Positions 23,620-32,563 of a stretch of DNA of 50,299 nt are shown piece by piece. Below the pieces are notes generated by a model. The model worked only from the letters and a program-made list of their open reading frames with translations, made no database searches and was not told the DNA's origin. Position 1 is the first letter of the stretch. The number at the start of each line of letters is the position of its first letter. The stretch lies in NCBI GenBank assembly GCA_025362495.1, contig JANYGI010000106.1, positions 1-50,299 on the forward strand. The letters run 5' to 3'. The stretch is from Byssovorax sp. (GTDB lineage Bacteria > Myxococcota_A > Polyangia > Polyangiales > Polyangiaceae). The position numbers and the translations under genes were made by a program.

Positions 23620-24639
23620 ATGCTCCGCCCGATGAAGCGCGCCGCCGCCACGATGACTGTCCTCGTCGCGCTGTCCGCTTGCGACTGGCTGCCTCCGCCG
23701 CCGCCCCCGTCGGCCTTCTCCGCCGCAGCATCGGCGGGAACGGGAGGACCGGGAGGCGCGGGCGGCGCGATGTCCACGGCCACGACATCGACAGCGAGCA
23801 CCGGCGCGGGCGGAGCGGGCGGGGCCGCGCTGATGTGCCCGGTGTGCGAGCCGCCCGAGGAGACGGGCAAGCTCGTCAGCGCCGAGGCGATCGAGATCTC
23901 CGGCGTCGTCGCCAGCCTCGCGCACGACGGCGTGTTCTACGTTCACAACGACTCGGGCGACACCGCGCGCTTCTTCGCGATCGACGTCAAGGGCGCGCCG
24001 CTCGCGACGTTCACCGTCACCGGCGCCGGCGCGATCGACTGGGAAGACATCGCGCGCGGACCGTGCGGTGGCGGTGCCGGCACGTGCCTCTTCCTCGGCG
24101 ACATCGGCGACAACAACTCGAAGCGCACCGGGTACGCCGTGTACCGCGTGGCCGAGCCCGGCGCGATCGCCGACGCCACGCTCGCGGCCGACACGCTCGC
24201 GTTCACCTACCCCGACGGCCCGCACAACGCCGAGACGCTGCTCGCCGATCCGGTGACGGGCGGCCTCTTCGTCGTCACGAAGACCATCGGCACCTCGTCG
24301 GTGTACGCGTTTCCTCTCCCGCTCACGCCTGGCAAGAGCGTGGTGCTGAAGAAGGCCGGCGATCTCTCGCTGCCGATCATGCCCGCGCTGATCACCGGCG
24401 GCGACGTGCACCCCGCAGGCCGCGGCGTGCTCATCCGCACGTACTCCGACGTGTGGCTCTTCCCGCAGGCGCCAGGCATGTCGGTCGTCGCCGCGCTCCT
24501 CGGCACGCCGTGCCCCGAGCCGGCCCCGAACGATTCGCAGGGCGAGGCCATCGGCTGGCTCGCCTCGGGCGCGGGCTACGTCACCACGAGCGAGGGCCTG
24601 AACGCCCCGATGCACCGCGTGAAATGCGTCGCGCCGTGA
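23620..24639 (+). CDS. Beta-propeller-like lipoprotein
   Basis: A 339-aa protein with signal peptide and lipobox LSAC, a Gly/Ala/Thr linker, then a C-terminal domain of about 260 residues. Strand-rich motifs include FYVHNDSGDTARFFAID, DWEDIARG, LFLGDIGDNNSKR, YAVYRVAEP and HNAETLLADP, a pattern seen in several exported propeller-like proteins of unknown function. A start at the ATG 23632 would give an equally good signal peptide. The Cys pairs may form disulfides. Confidence 0.75.
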   Translation: MLRPMKRAAATMTVLVALSACDWLPPPPPPSAFSAAASAGTGGPGGAGGAMSTATTSTASTGAGGAGGAALMCPVCEPPEETGKLVSAEAIEISGVVASLAHDGVFYVHNDSGDTARFFAIDVKGAPLATFTVTGAGAIDWEDIARGPCGGGAGTCLFLGDIGDNNSKRTGYAVYRVAEPGAIADATLAADTLAFTYPDGPHNAETLLADPVTGGLFVVTKTIGTSSVYAFPLPLTPGKSVVLKKAGDLSLPIMPALITGGDVHPAGRGVLIRTYSDVWLFPQAPGMSVVAALLGTPCPEPAPNDSQGEAIGWLASGAGYVTTSEGLNAPMHRVKCVAP

Positions 24640-24664
24640 ACGCCGTGCGCGCCCTCGGTCGCGC

Positions 24665-25141
24665 TCAGCCGGCGGCGCGCTTCTTCATGTAGGCGGCGAG
24701 CCCCTCGGCGGCGCCGCGACGGATCTTGTTCTGGAGCGGCGGCGACCACCCGAGCAGCTTGCCCGGCAGGCCGAGCGCCATCCCCGACCAGCGCCACAGA
24801 TCGAACGTATCGACGTGCTTGACGATTTTCCCGTCGCGGAACGTGAAGCTCGCGTCGATGCGGTTGTTGACCATGCGCCCCGTCGCCGAGAACAGGTAGT
24901 CCGCGTCCCAGTGGGCCTTGCCCGAGGTGTCGTCGGCGCTGATCCCGCTCGCCACGACCTTCAGATCCTTCGCGCGGCCGCAGAGCATGCGCCACATGCC
25001 CCTGGCCTCGTCGCCGCGGAGCGCCGGGAACACCGGATCCGAGAACTCCACGTCGTCTCCGTAGTGAGCGACCATCGCCTCGGCGTCGCGGCGGCCGAAG
25101 GCGTCGTAGAAGTCGTGGAGGATCTGGGCGTTGGGGTGCAT
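24665..25141 (-). CDS. SnoaL-like / NTF2-fold protein
   Basis: A 158-aa protein beginning ILHDFYDAFGRRDAEAMVAHY and continuing DDVEFSDPVFPALRG and FTFRDGKIVKHVDTFDLWRW, the classic SnoaL-like polyketide-cyclase/NTF2 signature. Members range from small isomerases and cyclases to non-enzymatic binding proteins; the role here is unknown. The ATG at 25141 is chosen because the domain starts directly after it. It converges on the lipoprotein gene with a 25-bp gap. Confidence 0.85.
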   Translation of the reverse strand: MHPNAQILHDFYDAFGRRDAEAMVAHYGDDVEFSDPVFPALRGDEARGMWRMLCGRAKDLKVVASGISADDTSGKAHWDADYLFSATGRMVNNRIDASFTFRDGKIVKHVDTFDLWRWSGMALGLPGKLLGWSPPLQNKIRRGAAEGLAAYMKKRAAG

Positions 25142-25221
25142 GGCGGGCCGAACGGTCGGCCAGCGCGCGGCAGGACGCAAGCTCCTCGACGCCGCGCCCG
25201 AAGGGCAGGCATGCTCGCCCC

Positions 25222-25701
25222 GTGGACAAGCGCGCACTGATTCGAGAGCTCATCGGCGTGGCCCGCGGCGAGATCGCCATCCTCGAGCGCGCGGCCCGCG
25301 CCACGCGCGAGGCGGCGACGCACGAGGAGGCCAAGCCCGAGAACGACAAGGACACCCGCGCCATCGAGGCCTCGTACCTGGCCGGCGCCCAGGCCGAGCG
25401 GGTGCGCGCCCTCTCGCAGGTCGTCAACGCGCTGGAGTTCCTGCCGCTCCGGGCCTTCGCCGCGGCCGATCCCATCGCCTCCGCCGCGCTCGTCGAGGTC
25501 GACGTCGACGGCAAGCGCTCGTGCTACTTCCTCGCGCCCCAGGGCGGCGGGCTCCGCGTGACGATCGACGGCGTCGTCGTCCAGGTGATCACGCCCCCGT
25601 CCCCCGTCGGCCGCGCGCTGCTCGGCCGCCTCGCCGGTGAGGTGGTCGAGGTCCGCGCCGAGGGCGGCGTCCGCGAGTACGAGATCGTCGCCGTGACCTG
25701 A
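25222..25701 (+). CDS. GreA/GreB-like elongation factor protein
   Basis: A 159-aa protein from a GTG with a charged N-terminal region (ALIRELIGVARGEIAILERA) and a C-terminal FKBP-like Gre domain: QVITPPSPVGRALLGRLAGE resembles the Gre 'SPlGrALlGk..GD.v' signature. Such proteins bind near the RNA polymerase secondary channel and modulate transcript cleavage or elongation. The acidic residues at the N-terminal tip that drive cleavage are hard to assign, so it may be a regulator rather than a true GreA. Confidence 0.75.
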   Translation: MDKRALIRELIGVARGEIAILERAARATREAATHEEAKPENDKDTRAIEASYLAGAQAERVRALSQVVNALEFLPLRAFAAADPIASAALVEVDVDGKRSCYFLAPQGGGLRVTIDGVVVQVITPPSPVGRALLGRLAGEVVEVRAEGGVREYEIVAVT

Positions 25702-25745
25702 CCACGACGCCGCAGCGGGCACGCGTCTTGTAACGTGCGGGGACC

Positions 25746-26837
25746 ATGAACCGTCAACTCCGCACGATCTCCTCGATCCTTGGCGCGGTGGGCCTCTTTG
25801 CCGGGCTCTCCCTGATCAGCGTTGCCGGATGTGGCAGCGTCGTTGGCACACCGGGCGGCAGCGGCGGCGGGGGCGGCGGCGCTTCGACCTGGGCCGCGTG
25901 CACCGCGCCCGGCCAGTGCCAGCTCGCGGCCAAGGGCTGCTGTGGTACCTGCGGTACTCCATCGATCAACGACGTCAACGGCGTCAACATCAACGAGAAC
26001 ACGGCCTATCAGGCCGACAACTGCTCCGGCCCGGTCCCGTGCCCGGCCTGCGCGACCATGATCAACCCCGAGCTCGCGGCCTTCTGCGTCGCCAGGACCT
26101 GTACGCCCATCGACGTGCGCAGCGACGACGTCTCGGCCTGCTCCACGGACGCGGACTGCCGCCTTCGCTACGCCGGCTGCTGCGAGGCGTGCGCCGACGC
26201 GTCGCCGAGCCAGCTCATCGCTCTCAGCCAGAGCGGCGCCGCGACGTACAAGAGCCAGGTCTGCGCCCCGGATCAAGCCTGCAACAAGTGCCTGCCGAGC
26301 TACCCGGCCTCCAGGACGGCCGTGTGCGCGGCGTCGAAGCACTGCGTCGTCGCGGCCGTGGACGTGTGCCCCCCGGCGCAGCCCGAGGCCAAGACCGCGT
26401 GCTCGATCGAGGGCCTCGCCTGCGAGTACGGCGACGACATTCGCCCGAGCTGCCGCCCGCGCGCCGAGTGCACCGGCGGCGCGTGGAACGTGCTTCAAGC
26501 GAAGTGCGCCGCGCTCTCGGTCCCCGGCGAGAACGGCTGTCCGACCGCCCCGACGGCCACCGGCGACTGCTCGCCCGACGGGCTGACCTGCGATCTTGGC
26601 CAGGGCAACAGCTGCGCGTGCGGCTCGTGCATCGGCGGCCCGTGCTCGATGACGCCGCACTGGGGCTGCTCCAGCCCGCCCGCGGGCGGCTGCCCGGCCG
26701 AGCCGGCGCTCCTCGGATCGTCGTGCACCATCGACGGCGCGAAGTGCGTTTACGGCACCTGCGGCGCCGCGACCTCGGCCGGGCGCGTCTGCGCCGCCGG
26801 CCTCTGGAAGGACGAGCCGATCGCCTGCGCCCAGTAG
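25746..26837 (+). CDS. Cysteine-rich lipoprotein
   Basis: A 363-aa exported protein with signal peptide and lipobox SVAGC, a Gly-rich linker, then two related Cys-rich modules (CTAPGQCQLAAKGCCGTCG and CSTDADCRLRYAGCCEACA) followed by a third, looser Cys-rich region to the end. The duplicated GCC-x2-C modules resemble those found in many myxobacterial surface proteins. Function unknown; disulfide-linked surface structure is inferred. Confidence 0.72.
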   Translation: MNRQLRTISSILGAVGLFAGLSLISVAGCGSVVGTPGGSGGGGGGASTWAACTAPGQCQLAAKGCCGTCGTPSINDVNGVNINENTAYQADNCSGPVPCPACATMINPELAAFCVARTCTPIDVRSDDVSACSTDADCRLRYAGCCEACADASPSQLIALSQSGAATYKSQVCAPDQACNKCLPSYPASRTAVCAASKHCVVAAVDVCPPAQPEAKTACSIEGLACEYGDDIRPSCRPRAECTGGAWNVLQAKCAALSVPGENGCPTAPTATGDCSPDGLTCDLGQGNSCACGSCIGGPCSMTPHWGCSSPPAGGCPAEPALLGSSCTIDGAKCVYGTCGAATSAGRVCAAGLWKDEPIACAQ

Positions 26838-26964
26838 CGGGGCACTCCACCGAGGCGCCGACGCTCACAGGAAACCATGGTGAATCGGCGCGCCGCGGTA
26901 TGCTACGGCGGCACTGGCCCATGCTCTTCGCGGGAACCACCGATCACCTCCGGGGCCGCCGCTG

Positions 26965-28917
26965 ATGTCGCGGTCGGCCGCGCTCGCCGCGATCGCGCAC
27001 GCCGTCGACGTCGGAGGCGACATCGACGTCGCCAACGCCGCGCTGTCGCGTCACGATCCGCTCCGGCGCCGCGGAGCCCGCCGCCTCGTGCGCGACGCTT
27101 ACGTCGACGCCCTGGTGAGCACGCAGATCAAGAAGGGCGAGCAGGCCAATCGCCACGTCATGCGCCTCGCGTACCTCGGCCTCGCGGGGACGCCGCCCGA
27201 CGCGGCGATCACCGATGATCCCGACGCGATCCTCGCCGCCTTCGACCACGCGCGAAAGGGCCGCCCGGCCGGCATTTCTCGCGTCTGGTGGGCCTCGGCG
27301 CTCCTCGTCCTCGCGATCGGCGGGGCCGTCTCCGCCGCGGCGTTCGCCTCGTACCGCGTGGTGGTTCCGCGCCGCTACGACGCCGCGGATCGGGCCGGCC
27401 CGCCGCCCCGCGGGGCCTTCGCCGGCGGCGGGAAACCCGCGATTCAAAGCCCCGCCGTCGCCCGGGCCCTCGGCGTCGAGCTGCCCGACTACCTCATCGC
27501 CGTCGACCAGTGGAGCCGCGCGCGGCGCGAGGGCGCGCTGGCGTCGCGGCTCGCCCGGCTCGCGGCCGACGCCGACGCCGCGCGCGCGAAGATCCTCGCG
27601 CCGCCGGTGCGCGCCGCCCTCGGCGAGGGCGCCTCGAAGCGCCTCGAGCAGCTCCTCGACGCCGCGCGCGATCCCGGCAAGAGCGACGAGCCGCAGCGCG
27701 CCCCGAGCGAGGGATCCACGGCGGATCGCGCCCACGCCGCGAACGAGCCGATGATGGCCGCCACCGGCGCCTTCGACGACGAGCTCGCCGCCGCGGGCCT
27801 CGGCTACTTCGTCGACGGCGACGTGATCACCGATCTGCGCACCGGGCATCGCCTGGTGATCATCTACGCCTTCACCGTCGAGAGCGTCAGCCTGTTCACC
27901 TCGAACGGCGCCACGATCCGCGCCCTCGATCTGCGCCGCCTCGACCACCTCAACTGGAGCCAGTCGCTCCTCGGCTTCACCCGGCCGCACCTGCGCGAGG
28001 CGCTGGTGCTGCTCGATCAGGTCGACGAGCAGCTCGTGACGTACGTGCTCCCGGGGCTGGGAAAAGGCTCCAGGATCGAGCTCTTCGATCCTGACGACGC
28101 CGGCGTGTCCACCGCGCTGCGCGACGCCGTGGAGAGCCGCGCGGGCGAGCTCGTGCGCGCGGAGTACGGCGGCGCGCCCGGCCTCGACTCCGCCCGCGCC
28201 GAGCGCCTCGGTCGCCTCCTCACGCGGCGCCGCGAGCTCTTCGAAAGCTTCGAAAAGCGGGTGTCCGCGCGCGGCCTCACGCTGCGCACGCCGAGCAAGC
28301 TCCGCCTCGACCAGGACTACGACGCCGCCCTCGCCGGCGCCGTCCCGCAAGGCGAGCTCGACGAGCTGCGGAGCCTCGATGACGAGGTCGGCGAGAAGGC
28401 CTGCCTCGATACCTACGCTCGCCTGCGCGACGTGCTCGTCGACTCGGTGGAGCGCCACGAGGCCCAGCACCGGATCGACTACGCCCGTCAGGATCCGCTG
28501 CCGATGCCAGCGCCGCTGGAAGCCCTGGTGGGGCCGGCGGGAGAGGGAGAGTCTCATCGCTTCGCCTCGCAGACCCGCGCCGAGCTCTCGGCTTACCTCG
28601 GTGAGCTCTCGCGCGACGAGCGCACCACCAGGGTCAACCTGACGATGATCTCGCGCTTCCTCTTCAAGAAGCAGATGCAGGGGATGGCCGAGAGCTACTC
28701 TGCGGTGGTGATCTTCGAGGGGCTGGCCGCCGAGCTCGGCGTGCCTCCTCGCGGCGGCCTCGTGACCCGCGGCAACATCCAGCGCGAGCGCGCCGCGGAG
28801 ATCTACCTGGCCTTGACGGCGCTCCCGGAAGAGGCGTTGAGAGGGGCCGCAGGGCGCCTGTGGGCGAAGCTCTTCGAGGGGCCTTTGCCGGAGCTGCGAC
28901 CCATCGTATCGCGGTGA
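26965..28917 (+). CDS. Membrane-anchored putative HExxH metalloprotease
   Basis: A 650-aa protein with a short cytoplasmic N-terminus, a single membrane helix (WWASALLVLAIGGAVSAAAFA), and a large soluble part. Near the C-terminus is ERHEAQHRIDY, an HExxH motif (His498, Glu499, His502), followed 37 residues after the second His by RAELSAYL (Glu540), a plausible third zinc ligand as in gluzincins. I do not recognise a named peptidase family. The motif could be chance, but its helical context and the downstream Glu make a zinc-dependent peptidase likely. Substrate unknown. Confidence 0.65.
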   Translation: MSRSAALAAIAHAVDVGGDIDVANAALSRHDPLRRRGARRLVRDAYVDALVSTQIKKGEQANRHVMRLAYLGLAGTPPDAAITDDPDAILAAFDHARKGRPAGISRVWWASALLVLAIGGAVSAAAFASYRVVVPRRYDAADRAGPPPRGAFAGGGKPAIQSPAVARALGVELPDYLIAVDQWSRARREGALASRLARLAADADAARAKILAPPVRAALGEGASKRLEQLLDAARDPGKSDEPQRAPSEGSTADRAHAANEPMMAATGAFDDELAAAGLGYFVDGDVITDLRTGHRLVIIYAFTVESVSLFTSNGATIRALDLRRLDHLNWSQSLLGFTRPHLREALVLLDQVDEQLVTYVLPGLGKGSRIELFDPDDAGVSTALRDAVESRAGELVRAEYGGAPGLDSARAERLGRLLTRRRELFESFEKRVSARGLTLRTPSKLRLDQDYDAALAGAVPQGELDELRSLDDEVGEKACLDTYARLRDVLVDSVERHEAQHRIDYARQDPLPMPAPLEALVGPAGEGESHRFASQTRAELSAYLGELSRDERTTRVNLTMISRFLFKKQMQGMAESYSAVVIFEGLAAELGVPPRGGLVTRGNIQRERAAEIYLALTALPEEALRGAAGRLWAKLFEGPLPELRPIVSR

Positions 28918-29039
28918 ATCCTCGCCGAAACCAGGCGCCGATCGGCCGGTTCGTGCGGCGAGCGTGCCTGTCGACGCCGCCGATCCTCGGCGCCGGATCG
29001 CGCCGGTTGTCCCCGTCGGTTCGTGCTAGCCTGCCCGGG

Positions 29040-29909
29040 ATGTCGTCGCTCGCGTCGTCCCACGCTCGCTCCGCCGCAGGCCGCCGTTCGGGGAAGCCGC
29101 GAGCGGGGCTGCCCGCGGTGGACGAGCGCCTGGTGATGCCCGAGACGCGCTTCGAGGTCATCGACGGAAAGGTCGAGCTCGTGCCCCCTGCCGACGAGTC
29201 GCACGGGAGTCGTCACTCCAAGATTTCCGCGCTCCTCGAGGCGTACGCGGCGCCCGGCTACGACGTCGCCTCGGACATGCTGACGCGCACCTCGGTGAAG
29301 AGCGATCTCGCGCCCGACGCGAGCGTGTTCCCCGCCGCGCGCGATCCGCGCACCGGCGGCCGTCAGCTGGAAGAGCTGGCGTTCGAGGTGCTCGGCACCG
29401 AGCGCCCCGGTCACGCCGCGAAGAAGGCCCGCGCTCTCGCCGAGCGCGGCGTGCGGAAGATCTTCGCCATCGACGTGAAGCGCAGGAGCGCGCTCAGCTG
29501 GTCCGCGACGACGAACACCTGGGAGATCCTGCCGCAAGGCGGCGCGATCGAGGACCGCGCGCTCGCGTTGCCGTTGCCCGTGCGCGCTCTCGTCGAGGCG
29601 ATGAGCTCGGACGACGCCGTGGCGCAAGCGCTCCTCGCGAAGCGGAACCCGGTGATCACCACGGCGCTCGACGACGCCGAGCGCAAAGGCCAGATCGAGG
29701 GCCGCCTCGCCGGCAAGCTGGAAGGCAAGGCCGAGGGCAAGGCCGAAGGCCGCATCGAGTCCTTGCTGGCCGTGCTCGCCGCGCGGGGCCTCAAGGTGCG
29801 CAAGAAGCACGAGAAGCGTATCCGCTCCACCACCGACGAGGCCGTGCTCGCCGGCTGGCTGGTGGGCGCCATGAGCTGCGTCAGCGTCGACGCCTTGCTC
29901 GGGAAGTGA
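29040..29909 (+). CDS. Uma2-type PD-(D/E)XK nuclease-like protein
   Basis: A 289-aa protein with the Uma2/DUF820 pattern: RFEVIDGKVELVPP at the N-terminus, DLAPDASVF mid-domain, then LAFEVLGTERPGHAAKKARALAERGV. This is the restriction-endonuclease-like fold with the acidic core D...E...K. The C-terminus has an RIEGRLAGKLEGKAEGKAEG-type repeated tail and a basic helix. The family is widespread and its biological role is poorly known. It starts 122 bp after the preceding gene and converges on a membrane protein gene with a 43-bp gap. Confidence 0.8.
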   Translation: MSSLASSHARSAAGRRSGKPRAGLPAVDERLVMPETRFEVIDGKVELVPPADESHGSRHSKISALLEAYAAPGYDVASDMLTRTSVKSDLAPDASVFPAARDPRTGGRQLEELAFEVLGTERPGHAAKKARALAERGVRKIFAIDVKRRSALSWSATTNTWEILPQGGAIEDRALALPLPVRALVEAMSSDDAVAQALLAKRNPVITTALDDAERKGQIEGRLAGKLEGKAEGKAEGRIESLLAVLAARGLKVRKKHEKRIRSTTDEAVLAGWLVGAMSCVSVDALLGK

Positions 29910-29952
29910 GCAGCCTCGATCGGCGCCTCCTGCGGTGCTGTCCGGGGAGTGA

Positions 29953-31497
29953 TCAGGGCGCGCGCAGCGCCTGTGCGATCCTCGCGCCGCCTGCCGACGC
30001 CGCCGTCTCGGCCTGCTTCGTGTAAACCATTCCATCGTCGATGCGATCGAGCATGGCGTCGCCCGAGCCGCCGAGAGGCCGGGGCTTCTCCCCGCCGAAG
30101 CTGAAGCGGCTGATCGACAGGTTGTCAGGCGGTAACACCGTGAACCTCGGGACGAGCAAGGTTGCCTGTTCGCCGGGGACGAGCAACGAGGTCTCGTAGT
30201 CGAACGAAAGGGCCGCGAAGGCGCGCTGGCCTTGCCCCTGGAACACGGCCAGCGTGGCGACGCTCGAGTGGACTTCGATCACCGGATCACGCGGATCGAG
30301 GTCCGGCACTTCGAAGCCTGAAGGCTCGCTCTCCACCTCGAGCACGTCAACCGGAATTGCCGCGGAGAAGGCGCTGGAGAGGCCTCTGGCGAGCTCGTCC
30401 TGGCCGACGCGGATCGCCGCCAGACTGACCACCTGATGATTGAGCGCCACCGGAGCCGCGGTGACGCCCGGGAGGCCCTTGATCCGCGCTTCGAGCTCGC
30501 GCGTCGCTGCGTCGAGCTGCGCCTGATCCGGCGTGACGAGGCGGACGCGCACCCGGGCGCTGTCCTGGGCCTCGAGGTAGGTCAGGAGACGCTCGACGGC
30601 GGCCCGGCGCTCCGGGACGATCTCGCGTGCGGCGATGGCGCGCGCCGCCTCGAAGCGCGCGTGGATCGCCGGGCGAACGCGGGAAAGCACCCAGTCGTGG
30701 GGATACGCGGTAGCCGCGGCGCGGAGGGCGCGAATCGATCCATCGTTCTCGGCGGCCCGCAGCGACAGCGCCGGGAGGACGAAGAGATGAAGGGCCAGCG
30801 CGGCGAGGAGCCCGGCGAGGCCGGCGACCTTCCACGGGTGATCGGAGATCTGGAGTCGCGCGCGGGCCGGCGCCGGCGGCGCGTCGATCGACGCACGGCG
30901 CGAGAAGCGATATCCGCCCTCGGATCGCTGCGTATCGCGGGCCGCGTCCCGGTGCGCCGAGAGATCGTCCAGCGCCGCGCGGGGCACGTGGTGCTCGAGC
31001 CCGAAGAGGTGAAACTTCTCGACCTGATCGCCGAAATGAACGCTGATGGTGAAGGGCCGGAGCTGCGTCGAGTGCGCCTCGCCTTCGTGGATGTCGACCC
31101 GGGTGAAGTCGGCTATCGGCAAGAAGCGCATCGGCCGGCGGCGCGTGTCGAGGAAGCCCTGCGCGAGCAGGTAACGCCCCGGCGCCCACGGGAGGCGCTG
31201 CACGCGAATCGCGCTGACGCTCTTGAAGAGGCCAATCGCCAGCGTCGCTGTCGCGAGCGCGTACGGGATCGCGATCCAGAGGCCGCGCGAGGCGAACGGC
31301 GAGGTGACGACGCCGAGGCCCCGCCAGAACAACAGGCCGCCGAGAGCCGCCGCGCCGAGGGTGCCAAGGACGATCCAGCCCACGGCGATCGCGCCACTCT
31401 CGGGCTCCGCGAGGATCTTCGGGCCCGCGAGCAGCCGCTCGATTTCTTCTCGCTCCACGGGCGGAAGCGCGGCGGGATCGATCTCCAGAGTGGCCAC
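29953..31497 (-). CDS. Multi-helix membrane protein of unknown function
   Basis: A 514-aa protein from a GTG. Two membrane helices near the N-terminus (AIAVGWIVLGTLGAAALGGLLFW and WIAIPYALATATLAIGLF) flank a short loop; a third (VAGLAGLLAALALHLFVLPAL) lies near residue 230. Between helices 2 and 3 is a cytoplasmic-type domain (FLPIADFTRVDIHEGEAHST), and after helix 3 is a large domain with helical and beta parts. I do not recognise a family. Confidence 0.65.
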   Translation of the reverse strand: MATLEIDPAALPPVEREEIERLLAGPKILAEPESGAIAVGWIVLGTLGAAALGGLLFWRGLGVVTSPFASRGLWIAIPYALATATLAIGLFKSVSAIRVQRLPWAPGRYLLAQGFLDTRRRPMRFLPIADFTRVDIHEGEAHSTQLRPFTISVHFGDQVEKFHLFGLEHHVPRAALDDLSAHRDAARDTQRSEGGYRFSRRASIDAPPAPARARLQISDHPWKVAGLAGLLAALALHLFVLPALSLRAAENDGSIRALRAAATAYPHDWVLSRVRPAIHARFEAARAIAAREIVPERRAAVERLLTYLEAQDSARVRVRLVTPDQAQLDAATRELEARIKGLPGVTAAPVALNHQVVSLAAIRVGQDELARGLSSAFSAAIPVDVLEVESEPSGFEVPDLDPRDPVIEVHSSVATLAVFQGQGQRAFAALSFDYETSLLVPGEQATLLVPRFTVLPPDNLSISRFSFGGEKPRPLGGSGDAMLDRIDDGMVYTKQAETAASAGGARIAQALRAP

Positions 31498-31686
31498 GCG
31501 GGCGAGGTTACACGGGGACGGCCTCGGCGGGTGGCTGATAGCGTGTCACGTGGACGATCCCCGCCGCGCCCCGGGCGAGCCACCGCACGCACGCGTCGGT
31601 TTCGTGTCGTGAGCAGGAATCGTTCGCGGCGCGGCATCCCTCTTGCTCGTCATCCTGGTGGGCGCTGGATGCCCCCGGAGGATGTC

Positions 31687-32253
31687 ATGGCGAGTGAGCT
31701 CAACGGAAAGAAGGTCGCGATACTGGTCGAGAGCGGGTTCGAGCAAGTCGAGCTCACCGGACCGAAGCGAGCGCTGGAGCAGGCCGGGGCCCGCACCTTC
31801 ATCGTATCTCCGCAGAAGACCGAGGTCCAGGGCTGGAATCATGACGAGAAGGCCGACCGTTTCCCCGTCGACGTGCCGATCGAGGCCGCCCGCGCGGAGG
31901 ACTTCGACAGCCTGCTCTTGCCCGGAGGAGTGATGAACCCCGACACGCTGCGCATGAACCCGGAGGCTGTCGCGTTCGTGCGCGCCTTCTTCGATGCGGG
32001 CAAGCCCGTCGCGGCGATCTGTCACGGACCCTGGACGCTGGTCGAGGCCGACGTGGTCCGCGGCCGCACGATGACCTCGTGGCCGTCGATCCGCACCGAC
32101 CTTCGCAACGCGGGCGCCACCGTCGTCGATCGCGAGGTGGTCGTGGACCAAGGCCTCGTGACCAGCCGCAAGCCCGACGACATCCCCGCCTTCAACGCCA
32201 GGATGATCGAGGAGTTCGCCGAGGGAAAGCACAAGGGGCGCAAGGCCGCCTGA
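31687..32253 (+). CDS. DJ-1/PfpI-family glutamine amidotransferase-like protein
   Basis: A 188-aa protein with the PfpI/YraA-type core: VAILVESGFEQVELTGP, SLLLPGG, and the nucleophile elbow AAICHGPW with Cys112 and His113. The ESGFEQ glutamate near the start is the usual helper residue. Family members act as stress-linked deglycases, chaperones or peptidases; the exact activity is debated. The ATG at 31687 follows a Shine-Dalgarno CGGAGGA. About 310 bp without a gene follow. Confidence 0.88.
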   Translation: MASELNGKKVAILVESGFEQVELTGPKRALEQAGARTFIVSPQKTEVQGWNHDEKADRFPVDVPIEAARAEDFDSLLLPGGVMNPDTLRMNPEAVAFVRAFFDAGKPVAAICHGPWTLVEADVVRGRTMTSWPSIRTDLRNAGATVVDREVVVDQGLVTSRKPDDIPAFNARMIEEFAEGKHKGRKAA

Positions 32254-32563
32254 GGCTCGTCGAGGCGAGGCGCGCCGCTCTCCGACGCTGCCTCTGCGGC
32301 GGCAAGGCTGGCAGGCCGCGCGCGCCGGGGCAATTCTGCACCTTCGCTCCCGCGGGCCCCACGCGTACTCAGGTTTCACGAAGCCTGAGCCTCGCGGTCC
32401 GGACGCGGCTCGATTGACGATCTTGCCACTTCGAGGGCCGCTGGCAGCACAATGGGGCCGCTGAGGACTCGGCCCCTCACCCCGTGTACGTTACCGCACC
32501 GCATGATTTCCAGCGATTTCAGGGGATTCCATTCGTGGTATCCCGCGTGCTATTCCTGCGCGC
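32254..32563. other. Intergenic stretch with two hairpins
   Basis: No gene is visible in these 310 bp. An inverted repeat (32368-32389, 9-bp stem CTCAGGTTT/AAGCCTGAG with one G-T pair) could end transcription of the PfpI gene, though no U-run follows. A second hairpin (32454-32476, GGGGCCG/CGGCCCC) lies about 90 bp upstream of the MscS start. The mscS promoter is expected here but I could not assign it. Confidence 0.4.

Noticed and set aside
30436-31686. Long N-terminal extension of the PfpI-type gene
   Set aside because: It lies antisense to the membrane protein gene. The ATG at 31687 has a ribosome site and matches the family's normal start.
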